Source of the DNA: Bryobacteraceae bacterium
Lineage (GTDB): Bacteria > Acidobacteriota > Terriglobia > Bryobacterales > Bryobacteraceae
Length of the DNA: 64,000 nucleotides
Direction of reading: 5' to 3'
Assembly: GCA_025928545.1 (NCBI GenBank)
Contig: JAICJH010000010.1
Location: 62,001-126,000, forward strand
Positions 55,153 through 64,000 of the stretch are shown here, piece by piece; position 1 is the first letter of the stretch; each line of letters begins with the position of its first letter. Both the position numbers and the translations under genes were made by a program. Under the pieces are notes generated by a model. The model was given only the letters and a program-made list of their open reading frames with translations, searched no databases and was not told the origin of the DNA.

Positions 55153-58100
55153 ATGACTAAAACCTGCGTAATAGCACTGTCCCTTTCGTTTTTCGCGTGC
55201 ACCGGGCTTTGGGCCGGTACCGGCGACATCTCCGTTCGCGGTTCCGAGGTCTGGAGGGCTGCGGATGGCCCCCATGCAGTCCAAGGGATCGTGACCGTCG
55301 AGCCGGACGCGACGCTAACCATCGAGGCTGGCGCCATTGTTGAATTCGCCGCAAATCTCCGCGCGGGAATAGATGTGAAGGGGCACCTCAAAGTGCAGGG
55401 CACCCCGGACAATCCAGCAATCATGCGCCTCGCGCCCACGCAATCAAGCCGCGTGCGGGCATACTGGCGAGGGGTTTGGGTCGAAGGATCAGCCGCTACT
55501 GCGGATTTCTCAAATGTCAGGTTATCGGGTGCGGAAACTGGGGTTGAGGTTCGCGCGGGCGCTGCCACTCTGAATTCGGTCGACGCCGCGGATTCCGTAC
55601 GGGCTCTGGTGGCTCGAGGGGCTGCCGCTCATCTTACCGTAAATGGCGGCGATATCGAGCGCAACTCATTTGGACTCGACGCGTTCGATGGTGCGACTGC
55701 CACTGTTTCCGGCGTCATCTTCGCCAATAATCGCACCGCCGTCTCCTCTCACGGGGCCACTGTTAATCTGCGTTCCAACTCTTTTCAGTCCAACCAATTC
55801 TCACTCGCTTCATCCGGATCGGGTCGTACGGCTGGTGCCGGAAATCGCTTGCTCGTTAATGGCAACGCACGGGAAACAACCCTGGAGGCTCTGACTGCCA
55901 GGCAGGTAGGATCAGCCGTTAGTTCAAGCATAAGCACCGACACAACATGGGCTCTCGCTGACAGTCCCGTAATGGTATCGGGCGACATAGATGTCGCCTT
56001 GGGCGCGACTCTCACGATTGAGAGCGGAGTGGTGGTGAAGTTTCAGGCAGGTGGAGGCAGTGGGTTAACCGTACATGGCAGGTTGGTAGTGGCCGGCACA
56101 TCAGCCAATCCGGTATATCTAACTTCCGCGCTCGATCCTGATTCGAAGGTCAACGCGTTTCCGACGAGTCTTCCAGGTATGGGGCCTCTCCCGGGCGACT
56201 GGGAAGGTATTCGAATCGTAGGCTCTGAAGGCTCTTCGAGCATCAGTGACGCGGTTGTCCGCTACGCCCGCAATGCCGTATCGGCTCAGGGTGGTGCCTC
56301 GGCTACGCTCTCACGCAATTCACTGAGAAACAGTCTTACCGGTCTGAGTGTTGAAGACGGTGCTGTTGTGACATCGTCGGGAGATTCGTTCATCGGTGAC
56401 ACTGTCGGTCTCAGCGCAGATACCGGAAAAATTGGCCTTGCCTCGACCGACTTTAGGGCAAACGCAATCGCAGCAATGGGATCAGCCTGCGCAACAGCCT
56501 GTGCTGGCGCGAGCGGCATGAACGCCGCTGTTATTTCGAGATCCGGCGCGGACCTGCTTCCCCGCGCGGCCGCAGTCCCGTCGAATTTGATGCCCTCGTT
56601 TGCATCCCTGACCGGATGGAACACCGATCGGTATGATCCCGCGAGCTTTACAGCTGTAACGGGAGTCAATGGCAGAAATGCCGAAGTGCAGATCGGAATC
56701 AGCAGTGCCCAGGGGCAGGCATTTCGCCCTGCAGCCTTCCAAAGCCAAGTCTACGGCTATCAGGGTAAAAATCACAGCGTCGCGGGTGTGGGCGCGGGTG
56801 ATTTTGTCAGCGCGGACATCTACGTACCCAGTGGACTGAACATCTCAGCTAACGGAAACGCCGCATCGTACCTGTGGGCGATTGGCTCCAACGGATCGGA
56901 CTTTTCGGTTATCGGTTTTACTAACTCGATTGGCCACGGCGGTTTCAGTGTGTGGGACGACGGGACGGGCGCATTTGTGGATCTGCCAGTGACTGGCGCG
57001 GGTGCCGTCGCCGTCAACTACAACGCCTGGAACACTGTCTCCGTACAGTTTACCGGCGCAACTTTCGATTACTACGTAAACGGCGTCAAGGTCTATTCCA
57101 TGACGACCAACTACGGGAGCACGAAACTCACATCCACAGTCCTTGATGCGGTGAATTTTTTCGACCCAACCACCAGCTTCATCGGTCTGAATTACACCAT
57201 CACGTGGGCCGACACGCCGACACCGCAGACTATTACTTTCGGGCCTCTCTCTGCGGTCTCTGCTACGGTCGGCTCGGTTAGCCTCAGTGCGACCGCCAGC
57301 TCCACCTTAGCAGTAACTTTTTCTTCTTCCACGCCCGCCGTTTGTACGGTCAGTGGAACGAGCGCCATAATTCTCACGGCAGGCACTTGCACGATTGCGG
57401 CGAACCAGGCCGGAAATCCTGGCGGGACTCCCAGCATCGCACCCGCGGCGACTGTAACGCAAAGTTTTTCGGTCAATTTGGCGCCACAGACCATTACATT
57501 CGCGCCGTTAGTTAATGTGAACCTGAGCGCTGGCTCGGTTCAGTTGAATGCGATCGCAACTTCTGGCCTCCCGGTAGCATTCGCGTCGACTACTTCCACA
57601 GTCTGCACTGTATCGGGCGCCACTTTAACGCTTATTGCTGCCGGAACTTGCTCTGTTTCGGCAAGTCAAACGGGGAATGGTGTCTATGCGCCTGCTGCCT
57701 CGGCGTCACAAAGCTTCGCTGTAGCCGCCCGGATTCTGATTTCTGCTTCCACGCTGCCAAACGGTGTCCAGAATGTAGCCTATAGCCAGACGCTAACAGC
57801 TTCCGGCGGCACCGGTGCGTTTACTTGGACCGTAATAGCGGGTAGCCTCCCAACGGGCGTCTCCCTCGGAAGCGCTGGTGCACTCTCTGGTACGCCAACG
57901 GCTTCTGGTTCGTTTTCATTCACCGTTCAGGCTACCGACGCAGGTAATACGAGTGCGCAACAGGCACTTTCAATTCTGATCAACCCGGCACTTAGCATCA
58001 CTACCACTACGCTTACTTCCGGCGTGCAGGGTGTCGCTTACAGTCAGACTCTGACTGCCGCAGGCGGTACGGGCAGCGGCAACGCCTGGACGGTATCCGC

Positions 58101-61100
58101 AGGCGCTCTCCCGGCCGGTCTCACCTTGAGCACTGGCGGTGTGTTGGCCGGAACTCCCACGGCCAACGGGCAATTCTCGTTCACGGCCAAAGTTACCGAT
58201 AGCTCAAATGCGACTGCGACGCAGGCCCTTTCTCTGCAGATTGGCGCACCTCTTTCGATCACGACTTCAGGCGCACTGCCACAGGGGATCACGGGTGCGG
58301 CATATTCCGGAATTACGTTCGCCGCGGCTGGCGGCACGGGCGGTCCTTATACATGGTCTGTGTCAGCCGGAACTCTCCCTCCCGGATTGTCTTTGAGTTC
58401 GGCGGGCGCGCTCAGTGGAAACGCGAGTGCGGCGGGATCGTATAATTTCACCGTCAGCGTTAATGACGGGGTTTCGCCGGCGGCGACTAAAGCCGCATCG
58501 CTCACAGTCTATGCGGTGTTGTCAATTACGACTGCGTCCTTCCCGAATGGTCTCGTGGGTTCGAACTACACTCAGACCCTGGCGTCGACCGGCGGATCGG
58601 GAACTGTCACTTGGGCGGCCACCGGCCTGCCTGGGGGCGCCACCCTTTCAACTGCAGGTGTCCTTTCCTCTAATGCCTTCACGGCCGCTGGCACATTCCA
58701 AATTGCCGTGACGGTCACTGATAGCGTAAGCGGCCAGAAGGCTACCGCTACTATTCCGATGACTGTCCTGCAGCCCACCACCGCCCTGACGGTCGGTCCG
58801 TCGACTCTGGTTGTCGGCGCCGGTGTTGGGGGCACGCTTTCCGGGGCATTCACTGCTACCGGCGGAACGCCACCTTACAAATTCACCGGCTCAGTCCCGG
58901 CGGGAGTTGTTCTGGCGACTGGCGGATCCATCGGCGGCAGCTCATCTCAGGCCGGAAACGTCACGGTGACGGTTACGGTGACGGATTCAGCCGCAACTCC
59001 GGCGACCGCCACTGCCCAACTCACAATCAACATTCTGGGTCTCACGACCTCTACAACCTTGCCCGCGGGTGCCGCTACCGCACCCTACGCTGCAACGTTT
59101 GCCGCAGCCGGCGGAACGCAACCCTACGCCTTCTCGGCCACTGGTTTACCTGCAGGTTTTGTCCTCTCCGGCGACGGTCAGCTGACCGGAACGCCCGCTG
59201 CGGCCGGACCTCTGTCCTTCACCGTGCAGGTTGGCGATAGCCGAGGCCTCACCTCATCGGCCACCTATACGCTGACCGTACAGCAAGCGCCCGTTTCAGT
59301 TACGACTACCTCTCTGCCCAACGCAACCGTGGGCGCCGGCTATTCGCAGGTCCTGGCAGCGAAGGGCGGGAATCCGCCTTACTCATGGTCCGTTTTGAGC
59401 GGAATTCTGCCCGTGGGACTGTCGCTCTCAGCCGGGGGAACGATCTCCGGAAACCCGACCGCCCCTGGACCGTCGTCGTTTGTCGCGCAGGTAACCGATG
59501 CTACCGGCGGAGTAGCGACATTTGGGGAATCTATCTTAGTCAGCCCCGTCCCGCTTACCATCACTACATCGTCGCTGCCGGCCGGCATGGTTGGTGTTCC
59601 TTATCCTCCGGCGATTATTGGGGCAAGCGGCGGCACTCCACCTTACGCATTTGCGATCACGAGCGGCGGTTTGCCGTCCGGTATCTCTATTTCCGGCGGC
59701 AACATTTCGAGCACGGGAACCGGACCAACCACGGCCGGCGATTTCCCGCTCACTGTCACGGTAACTGATTCAGCAGCGGTCAGTAGCAAGGTTTCTCTAT
59801 CGATAACTGTTCGTCCTTCGAACGCCGATCTTCTTCTGGATACCAGCAGCCTTTCATTCTCAGTGCTGGAAACCTCAACGATTTTGCCAGGCCCGCAGAC
59901 CATCGACGCCCAGGCCACGATTGCAACCACACCTGTCACATTCAGAATTGATACAACTCCGGACTGGCTGAGTGTCACGTCCGGTTCCAATTCCGGTCTC
60001 ACTACACCGGCCGTACTAACCGCGAGTTTGAAAGCCAGCGCGCTCGTAAAAACACAGGGGACCTACGCCGATACCTTCACGGTGACTTGCACTTCCGCAT
60101 CCTGCAACGGTCGTTCCCAAACCGTTGCGGTAACCCTCAGGGTTACTGCGCCGCCGCCTCAGCTAAGTGTATCGGGCAGCCTCTTGTCACTTACATCTTC
60201 TTCCACGCCTCCCTCGACCCAAACGCTGAAGCTGAATTATAAGAACTCCGGGGGCGGCACTCTTACCGTCACCTCCGTAACTTGTGGAGCGTCATGGTGT
60301 ACTACGAAAAACGTGCCGGCGTCGAATACCCTGAAGGCGGGTGAACAGGGCATTGTCACTATCACCGCGGATCCATCAACATTGTCGACCGGTTTCTACA
60401 GCACGACGCTCAATCTCACAACGTCTGCCGGCAGCGCCTCCATCCCCGTCAATTTCTTCATCTCGCAAATACCGAGCATGGTTATGGCGCCGACCGGTAC
60501 GCAGTTCAGTATGCAGGCCGGTGGTGCACCCGGAAACGCGAACGGCTCGTTCCAGCTGAATCTCTCCAGCGGCTCCGGTTCATTTACCGCCGCCGTCGCG
60601 CCAGGGGCCGCCTGGCTGACCGTGGGCACGCCCAGCGGTAACGTTTCAAGTTCGTCGCCCGCCACAGTGGCGTTCTCGGTTAACAGTTCAGCTGCGTCGC
60701 TGGCGGCGGGGGCTTATTACGGCTCGATCACCGCAACGATTCCGAACGTCAGCAATTCGCCGCAAACTTTCCTTGTAGTTCTCAATGTGACGCCAGCTGC
60801 GGCAGCTTCGACGCTCAATCCGCGAAACGCCGGATTGGTCTTCCTGACCACAGTCGGCGGCGCGCCAGCCGCTCAGACTGTTAACGTTTATTCCAGCTCA
60901 ACGGCTCCGACTACCTACACTGCGTCAGCCTCCACAGCTACGGGCAGCTGGCTTGCAGTTTCGCCCACTCTTGGAACCACATCGTCCGCATCTCCAGGCA
61001 AGTCCACCGTTACCGTAAATACAACGGGACTCACCCAAGGGGTCTACAAGGGCAGTGTTATCTATGCCTCCAGTGCCGCGGGTGCGAGCTCGGTGAATGT

Positions 61101-62214
61101 TACCTTGGTCGTGCAACCGGTCAGCGGCGCCTCGGCTAATACGGTCGAAGCTGGTTTGCTGCCGAATGCCGCGTCCCCCAGAGCCACCTGTTCACCCACC
61201 ACGCTGATCGCAACGCAAACCGGCTTGGTTGACAGCTTCTCTGTGGCCACGTCCTGGCCCACGCCACTCGCAATCAATCTGTACAATGATTGCGCGCTAC
61301 CGGTGGCGAATGCCCAGGTGCAGGTGACCTTCACAAATGGCGATGCGCCGATTCAGATGTCACTTGTCGATGCAGCTACCGGGCTTTATTCCGCCACCTG
61401 GATACCCGGCAAAGTTGCAGCACAGGTAAACGTCGCTGCGCAAGCCAGTGTTACCGGCTTCCCCGACGCAACGGCAGTGGTCACCGGCAACGTACTGCCC
61501 ACCAGCGGACCGGTTATCAATCCCAATGCGGTGGTTAGTCCGTACAACCCGGTGGTTGGCGCCCCGTTGACGCCTGGAGCTATCGTATCGATTTATGGCT
61601 CCAATCTGGCGAGTCAGACCACCCAGCCTTCCACAATCCCGCTGCCTACGGCCGTCAATGGCACCTCCGTATTGATCGGTGGCATCGCGTCGCCGCTCTT
61701 CTATGTGAGCCCGGGCCAGATCAACGTACAGGTTCCCTTCCAGCTGAACCCGGCCAATCAGTATCAGGTGGTTGTTAACGCGAACGGCGCGTTAACGGCT
61801 GCCCAGACGGTTCAACTTGCTCCGGCGGCACCTGGAGCGGCAATTTACCTGAACGGGAACGGTACATTGATCGCCCAGCACGCCTCTGATTTCTCGCTGG
61901 TCACGGCAACGTCTCCGGCCAAACAGGGCGAGTTTATCGTTCTCTACCTTGTCGGCATGGGTCCGACGGATGTCTCGGTGGCCAGTGGCGCGGCTTCGCC
62001 GACCAGTCCTCTGGCTCGCCCGACATCGATACCCACACTCAGTCTGGGTGGCAAGCCCGTACCGATTCTATTCGCCGGACTGACGCCCTCCCTCGTTGGT
62101 TTGTATCAAATCAATATCCAGATACCGACCGTAGCTACGGGTGGGAACCTGTTGTTGACTGTTTCGCAAAATGGCGTAGCCAGCAACACAGCGATTCTAC
62201 CGGTCGCATACTAA
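55153..62214 (+). CDS. giant secreted repeat protein: beta-helix, LamG-like, He_PIG repeats and Soli_cterm
   Basis: 2353 residues. Signal peptide (VIALSLSFFACTGLWAG); two right-handed beta-helix blocks (about 30-270 and 275-480) opening with similar words (VTVEPDATLTIEAGAIVEF / IDVALGATLTIESGVVVKF); a LamG-like sandwich (about 535-690); two PQTITF modules (from about 692 and 777); eight He_PIG Ig-like repeats of ~87 residues (862-1555; e.g. LPNGVQNVAYSQTLTASGG); BACON-like and Ig modules (1556-1990); a Soli_cterm module (2126-2353: LTPGAIVSIYGSNLA, YVSPGQINVQVPFQL, IVLYLVGMGPTDVSV, GLYQINIQIPTVATGG). A cell-surface adhesin or matrix protein is the natural reading; possible carbohydrate binding sits in the LamG and beta-helix parts. 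Confidence 0.88.
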   Translation: MTKTCVIALSLSFFACTGLWAGTGDISVRGSEVWRAADGPHAVQGIVTVEPDATLTIEAGAIVEFAANLRAGIDVKGHLKVQGTPDNPAIMRLAPTQSSRVRAYWRGVWVEGSAATADFSNVRLSGAETGVEVRAGAATLNSVDAADSVRALVARGAAAHLTVNGGDIERNSFGLDAFDGATATVSGVIFANNRTAVSSHGATVNLRSNSFQSNQFSLASSGSGRTAGAGNRLLVNGNARETTLEALTARQVGSAVSSSISTDTTWALADSPVMVSGDIDVALGATLTIESGVVVKFQAGGGSGLTVHGRLVVAGTSANPVYLTSALDPDSKVNAFPTSLPGMGPLPGDWEGIRIVGSEGSSSISDAVVRYARNAVSAQGGASATLSRNSLRNSLTGLSVEDGAVVTSSGDSFIGDTVGLSADTGKIGLASTDFRANAIAAMGSACATACAGASGMNAAVISRSGADLLPRAAAVPSNLMPSFASLTGWNTDRYDPASFTAVTGVNGRNAEVQIGISSAQGQAFRPAAFQSQVYGYQGKNHSVAGVGAGDFVSADIYVPSGLNISANGNAASYLWAIGSNGSDFSVIGFTNSIGHGGFSVWDDGTGAFVDLPVTGAGAVAVNYNAWNTVSVQFTGATFDYYVNGVKVYSMTTNYGSTKLTSTVLDAVNFFDPTTSFIGLNYTITWADTPTPQTITFGPLSAVSATVGSVSLSATASSTLAVTFSSSTPAVCTVSGTSAIILTAGTCTIAANQAGNPGGTPSIAPAATVTQSFSVNLAPQTITFAPLVNVNLSAGSVQLNAIATSGLPVAFASTTSTVCTVSGATLTLIAAGTCSVSASQTGNGVYAPAASASQSFAVAARILISASTLPNGVQNVAYSQTLTASGGTGAFTWTVIAGSLPTGVSLGSAGALSGTPTASGSFSFTVQATDAGNTSAQQALSILINPALSITTTTLTSGVQGVAYSQTLTAAGGTGSGNAWTVSAGALPAGLTLSTGGVLAGTPTANGQFSFTAKVTDSSNATATQALSLQIGAPLSITTSGALPQGITGAAYSGITFAAAGGTGGPYTWSVSAGTLPPGLSLSSAGALSGNASAAGSYNFTVSVNDGVSPAATKAASLTVYAVLSITTASFPNGLVGSNYTQTLASTGGSGTVTWAATGLPGGATLSTAGVLSSNAFTAAGTFQIAVTVTDSVSGQKATATIPMTVLQPTTALTVGPSTLVVGAGVGGTLSGAFTATGGTPPYKFTGSVPAGVVLATGGSIGGSSSQAGNVTVTVTVTDSAATPATATAQLTINILGLTTSTTLPAGAATAPYAATFAAAGGTQPYAFSATGLPAGFVLSGDGQLTGTPAAAGPLSFTVQVGDSRGLTSSATYTLTVQQAPVSVTTTSLPNATVGAGYSQVLAAKGGNPPYSWSVLSGILPVGLSLSAGGTISGNPTAPGPSSFVAQVTDATGGVATFGESILVSPVPLTITTSSLPAGMVGVPYPPAIIGASGGTPPYAFAITSGGLPSGISISGGNISSTGTGPTTAGDFPLTVTVTDSAAVSSKVSLSITVRPSNADLLLDTSSLSFSVLETSTILPGPQTIDAQATIATTPVTFRIDTTPDWLSVTSGSNSGLTTPAVLTASLKASALVKTQGTYADTFTVTCTSASCNGRSQTVAVTLRVTAPPPQLSVSGSLLSLTSSSTPPSTQTLKLNYKNSGGGTLTVTSVTCGASWCTTKNVPASNTLKAGEQGIVTITADPSTLSTGFYSTTLNLTTSAGSASIPVNFFISQIPSMVMAPTGTQFSMQAGGAPGNANGSFQLNLSSGSGSFTAAVAPGAAWLTVGTPSGNVSSSSPATVAFSVNSSAASLAAGAYYGSITATIPNVSNSPQTFLVVLNVTPAAAASTLNPRNAGLVFLTTVGGAPAAQTVNVYSSSTAPTTYTASASTATGSWLAVSPTLGTTSSASPGKSTVTVNTTGLTQGVYKGSVIYASSAAGASSVNVTLVVQPVSGASANTVEAGLLPNAASPRATCSPTTLIATQTGLVDSFSVATSWPTPLAINLYNDCALPVANAQVQVTFTNGDAPIQMSLVDAATGLYSATWIPGKVAAQVNVAAQASVTGFPDATAVVTGNVLPTSGPVINPNAVVSPYNPVVGAPLTPGAIVSIYGSNLASQTTQPSTIPLPTAVNGTSVLIGGIASPLFYVSPGQINVQVPFQLNPANQYQVVVNANGALTAAQTVQLAPAAPGAAIYLNGNGTLIAQHASDFSLVTATSPAKQGEFIVLYLVGMGPTDVSVASGAASPTSPLARPTSIPTLSLGGKPVPILFAGLTPSLVGLYQINIQIPTVATGGNLLLTVSQNGVASNTAILPVAY

Positions 62215-62228
62215 TCCTTGAACCTTCG

Positions 62229-62272
62229 ATGGGGCTGGAAATGACGGAACAACCCGCCACTTCCAGCCCCAT
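62229..62272. terminator. 12-bp perfect hairpin after the giant gene
   Basis: ATGGGGCTGGAA and TTCCAGCCCCAT pair perfectly around a 20-base loop, 14 bases after the stop at 62214. No T run follows, so it may be a processing or rho-dependent end rather than a classic intrinsic terminator. Confidence 0.5.
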
Positions 62273-62503
62273 AGCTGCGTCTGCACGCCGCGCCCCCGGC
62301 ACCGTTTCCGCGCTTGGCCTCCTGGCTAATTCCTTGTAGTAATCCGTAACGCCAGCATCCTTTCCGTCACTCCTTATAAGCGTGCCATTTTGTCACTTTT
62401 TGTACTCGAAAATGAGTATGAACTCTCGCAAACTGGTAAACTAATAGTATTCGCTGCCACGCTCCCCAGGTTGATCGTGCGGGAATGAAGGAAATTACGA
62501 GTT

Positions 62504-63454
62504 ATGGTCCGAAATACGCTTCTCCTGATGCTCATTGCGCTGCTGCCCATCTGGCCCCAGGCCTCGCGTGCGGCGGGTGATAGCCCCACAATACCGGCAG
62601 GTCCCGCAACCAGCCTTCCCAACCATCGAATCGTCCCAAACGATCTTCTGGCAATCATGATCGTCGACGAACCCCAATTTTCGAGACCATCCGTTCGGGT
62701 GGACCCGGACGGCACGATTGCGATGCCCGTGCTTTCCGACCGGCTTAAAGTCGAGAATCTGCTTCCTCGCGAACTCGAAGCTCAGGTCGCGCGCCAACTC
62801 AAAGATCAGGAAATCCTCGTTCACCCGATGGTCACCGTTTCGATCCTGGAGTATGCCACCCGTCAGATAAGCGTCGTAGGGGACGTTAAGTCGCCACAAC
62901 AAATAAGTATCACCCAGCCCATCACTCTCCTCGAAGCCTTGGCGAAAGCCGGTTGGACCACTGCCGAAGCCGGCGCTGAGTTGCAATATAGTAAATCCGC
63001 ATCGGACACGCCCCGGCTCATCAGCATCGAACAGCTACAGAAAAATGCCGACTCTGCTATCAATGTCACTTTGACCGGCGGCGAAATTATTACTGTCCTG
63101 GACGCTCCAAAGATATGGGTCATGGGAAATGTCGCCCATCCACAGGCAGTTCCAATCACTAAAACAAATGATGCGACTGTGTTGAAGGTTATCGCGAAGG
63201 TCGAAGGCCTGACCCAGTATTACAACAAGCAGGCCTATATCTATCGGGCTGACGCAACCGGAAAACGACAGGAAATTGGGATTCCGCTGAAAGACATCAT
63301 GCATCGGAAGGCAGATGACGTGCAACTCATGGTAGATGACATCCTGCTGATCCCGGATGACAATGGTACCAGGAGACGGGCCTTGCTGGGTGCGTTGCAA
63401 TCGCTTGGCGGCTCTGCAACATCCACCGCAATTATTTACAGTCTCCCACGCTAA
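62504..63454 (+). CDS. polysaccharide export protein (Wza-like, Poly_export and SLBB)
   Basis: 316 residues with signal peptide (LLLMLIALLPIWPQASRA). The Poly_export domain (about 38-115: HRIVPNDLLAIMIVDEPQFSRPSVRVDPDGTIAMPVL-type with SDRLKVENL) is followed by SLBB-like domains (about 120-200: QISVVGDVKSPQQISITQPITLLEALAKAGW; 205-290: IWVMGNVAHPQAVPI) and ends VDDILLIPDDN. No lipobox Cys is seen, unlike E. coli Wza. It would form the outer-membrane exit channel for an exopolysaccharide. AAGGAA is ten bases upstream of the start, and the Wzz-type gene follows 40 bases later. Confidence 0.92.
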   Translation: MVRNTLLLMLIALLPIWPQASRAAGDSPTIPAGPATSLPNHRIVPNDLLAIMIVDEPQFSRPSVRVDPDGTIAMPVLSDRLKVENLLPRELEAQVARQLKDQEILVHPMVTVSILEYATRQISVVGDVKSPQQISITQPITLLEALAKAGWTTAEAGAELQYSKSASDTPRLISIEQLQKNADSAINVTLTGGEIITVLDAPKIWVMGNVAHPQAVPITKTNDATVLKVIAKVEGLTQYYNKQAYIYRADATGKRQEIGIPLKDIMHRKADDVQLMVDDILLIPDDNGTRRRALLGALQSLGGSATSTAIIYSLPR

Positions 63455-63494
63455 ATTTCATTCACGTAATCAATTTTTATAACATTTTTTAACC

Positions 63495-64000
63495 ATGCCG
63501 AACGACCGTAACGAAATACCCCAACAACCTTCAGTTCCAGGTTACGGTGCGCTGGCGCCGATCAATCCCCTGGAAACAACAGCACCGCTGCTCCTTTCCC
63601 AGGACGATAATTCGGATGTCCAGCTTCCCCTTTCCCATTACTTTTGGCTGATCCGGACTCACTGGATCAAGATGCTCGCATTTATCACATTCGGCGTCAT
63701 CGCAACCGCCATGGTCACCGCGCGCCTGACTCCGCAATACGAGGCTGTCGCCAAGCTATACCTTGACCGGAATGCGGCCAAGAACCTTGTTGGTCAGGAT
63801 TCCCAGAGTGGAACGGCCAACAAGGGTGACAGCGATAACTACATCACAACGCAGCAACAGATTGTCCAGAGCGACGCGGTGCTTCGCCCGGTCGTGGAAC
63901 GGTTTCACCTGCAACCGGCTGTAGCCGATGCCACCGCTGAGAACCGTCAGCGAATTGCGCGGATCAACGGCGCGCCGGTCCATCTCGCCGGACTCACGGT
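63495..64000 (+). CDS. Wzz-type chain-length determinant/tyrosine autokinase, N-terminal part
   Basis: The gene starts at ATG 63495 and runs off the right edge (168 codons visible). After a polar, Pro-rich start (1-50), PLSHYFWLIRTHWIKMLAFI leads into TM1 and the Wzz fold: FGVIATAMVTARLTPQYEAVAKLYLDRN, then DNYITTQQQIVQSDAVLRPVVERFHL, the typical Wzz helix. In this family the protein sets polysaccharide chain length; the missing C-terminus would show whether a BY-kinase domain is fused. Same strand and 40 bases after the Wza-like gene, so an operon is likely. Confidence 0.88.
   Translation, partial: MPNDRNEIPQQPSVPGYGALAPINPLETTAPLLLSQDDNSDVQLPLSHYFWLIRTHWIKMLAFITFGVIATAMVTARLTPQYEAVAKLYLDRNAAKNLVGQDSQSGTANKGDSDNYITTQQQIVQSDAVLRPVVERFHLQPAVADATAENRQRIARINGAPVHLAGLT

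Overview
The window reads as chromosomal DNA of an acidobacterium close to Solibacter/Bryobacter (Bryobacterales). Three secreted proteins end in the Solibacter-type C-terminal module (TIGR03437, 'Soli_cterm'). There are three large TonB-receptor-like proteins with an N-terminal carboxypeptidase-regulatory domain (Oar-like), a CRTAC1/UnbV protein, a secretin fused to a cohesin-like domain, and GC-rich coding throughout. I found no rRNA, tRNA, CRISPR array, insertion sequence or phage gene, so it looks like ordinary chromosome rather than an island. The assignment rests on recalled family distributions, not on a search.

Layout. 1-4.0 kb: the end of a YpdA-type flavoprotein reductase, a secreted esterase, a CRTAC1-like protein and a small secreted protein. 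4.0-9.4 kb: an MFS transporter, a GNAT acetyltransferase, proline dehydrogenase, an RmlD-type reductase, a zinc-ribbon membrane protein and a LysR regulator. 9.5-19.1 kb: a probable outer-membrane barrel, a HEAT-repeat protein, cytochrome P450, an RluA-family protein lacking the catalytic Asp, a YjbQ-family protein, a DUF4139 protein and 4-alpha-glucanotransferase. 19.2-35.2 kb: tandem paralogous TonB-receptor-like genes, a DUF1080 protein, an aromatic-acid-type MFS transporter, a YHYH/Soli_cterm protein, and an esterase/beta-propeller gene divergent from a third receptor-like gene. 35.2-38.6 kb: glgC, pepA and smpB. 38.7-46.5 kb: a secretin-cohesin gene behind a strongly structured leader, two pseudopilins, and two related secreted proteins, the last with a strong Shine-Dalgarno and a strong terminator. 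46.8-51.3 kb: a secreted protein, a membrane protein, a TPR protein with a Fis-like helix-turn-helix, adenylate kinase and a sigma-region-4-like HTH protein. 51.5-64 kb: a polysaccharide/surface locus with O-antigen ligase, a membrane-anchored TPR-like protein, a FecR-like protein, a 2353-residue repeat protein, a Wza-type export protein and the start of a Wzz-type chain-length protein.

How they fit together. The last 13 kb looks like export and polymerisation of an extracellular polysaccharide together with a giant surface protein. The 38.7-46.5 kb block looks like a small type II/IV-pilus-like secretion unit followed by candidate secreted products; no ATPase or inner-membrane platform gene is present here. 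malQ and glgC are both glycogen/maltodextrin enzymes but are not adjacent.

The most general signal is in the start regions. About ten genes have a -10-like hexamer (TAnnnT type) 5-8 bases before the start codon and no Shine-Dalgarno. This predicts that many mRNAs are leaderless, while a few genes such as those at 11480 and 44878 carry classic Shine-Dalgarno sites. The most unusual local structure is the chain of perfect inverted repeats at 38631-38738 that ends exactly at the secretin start codon.
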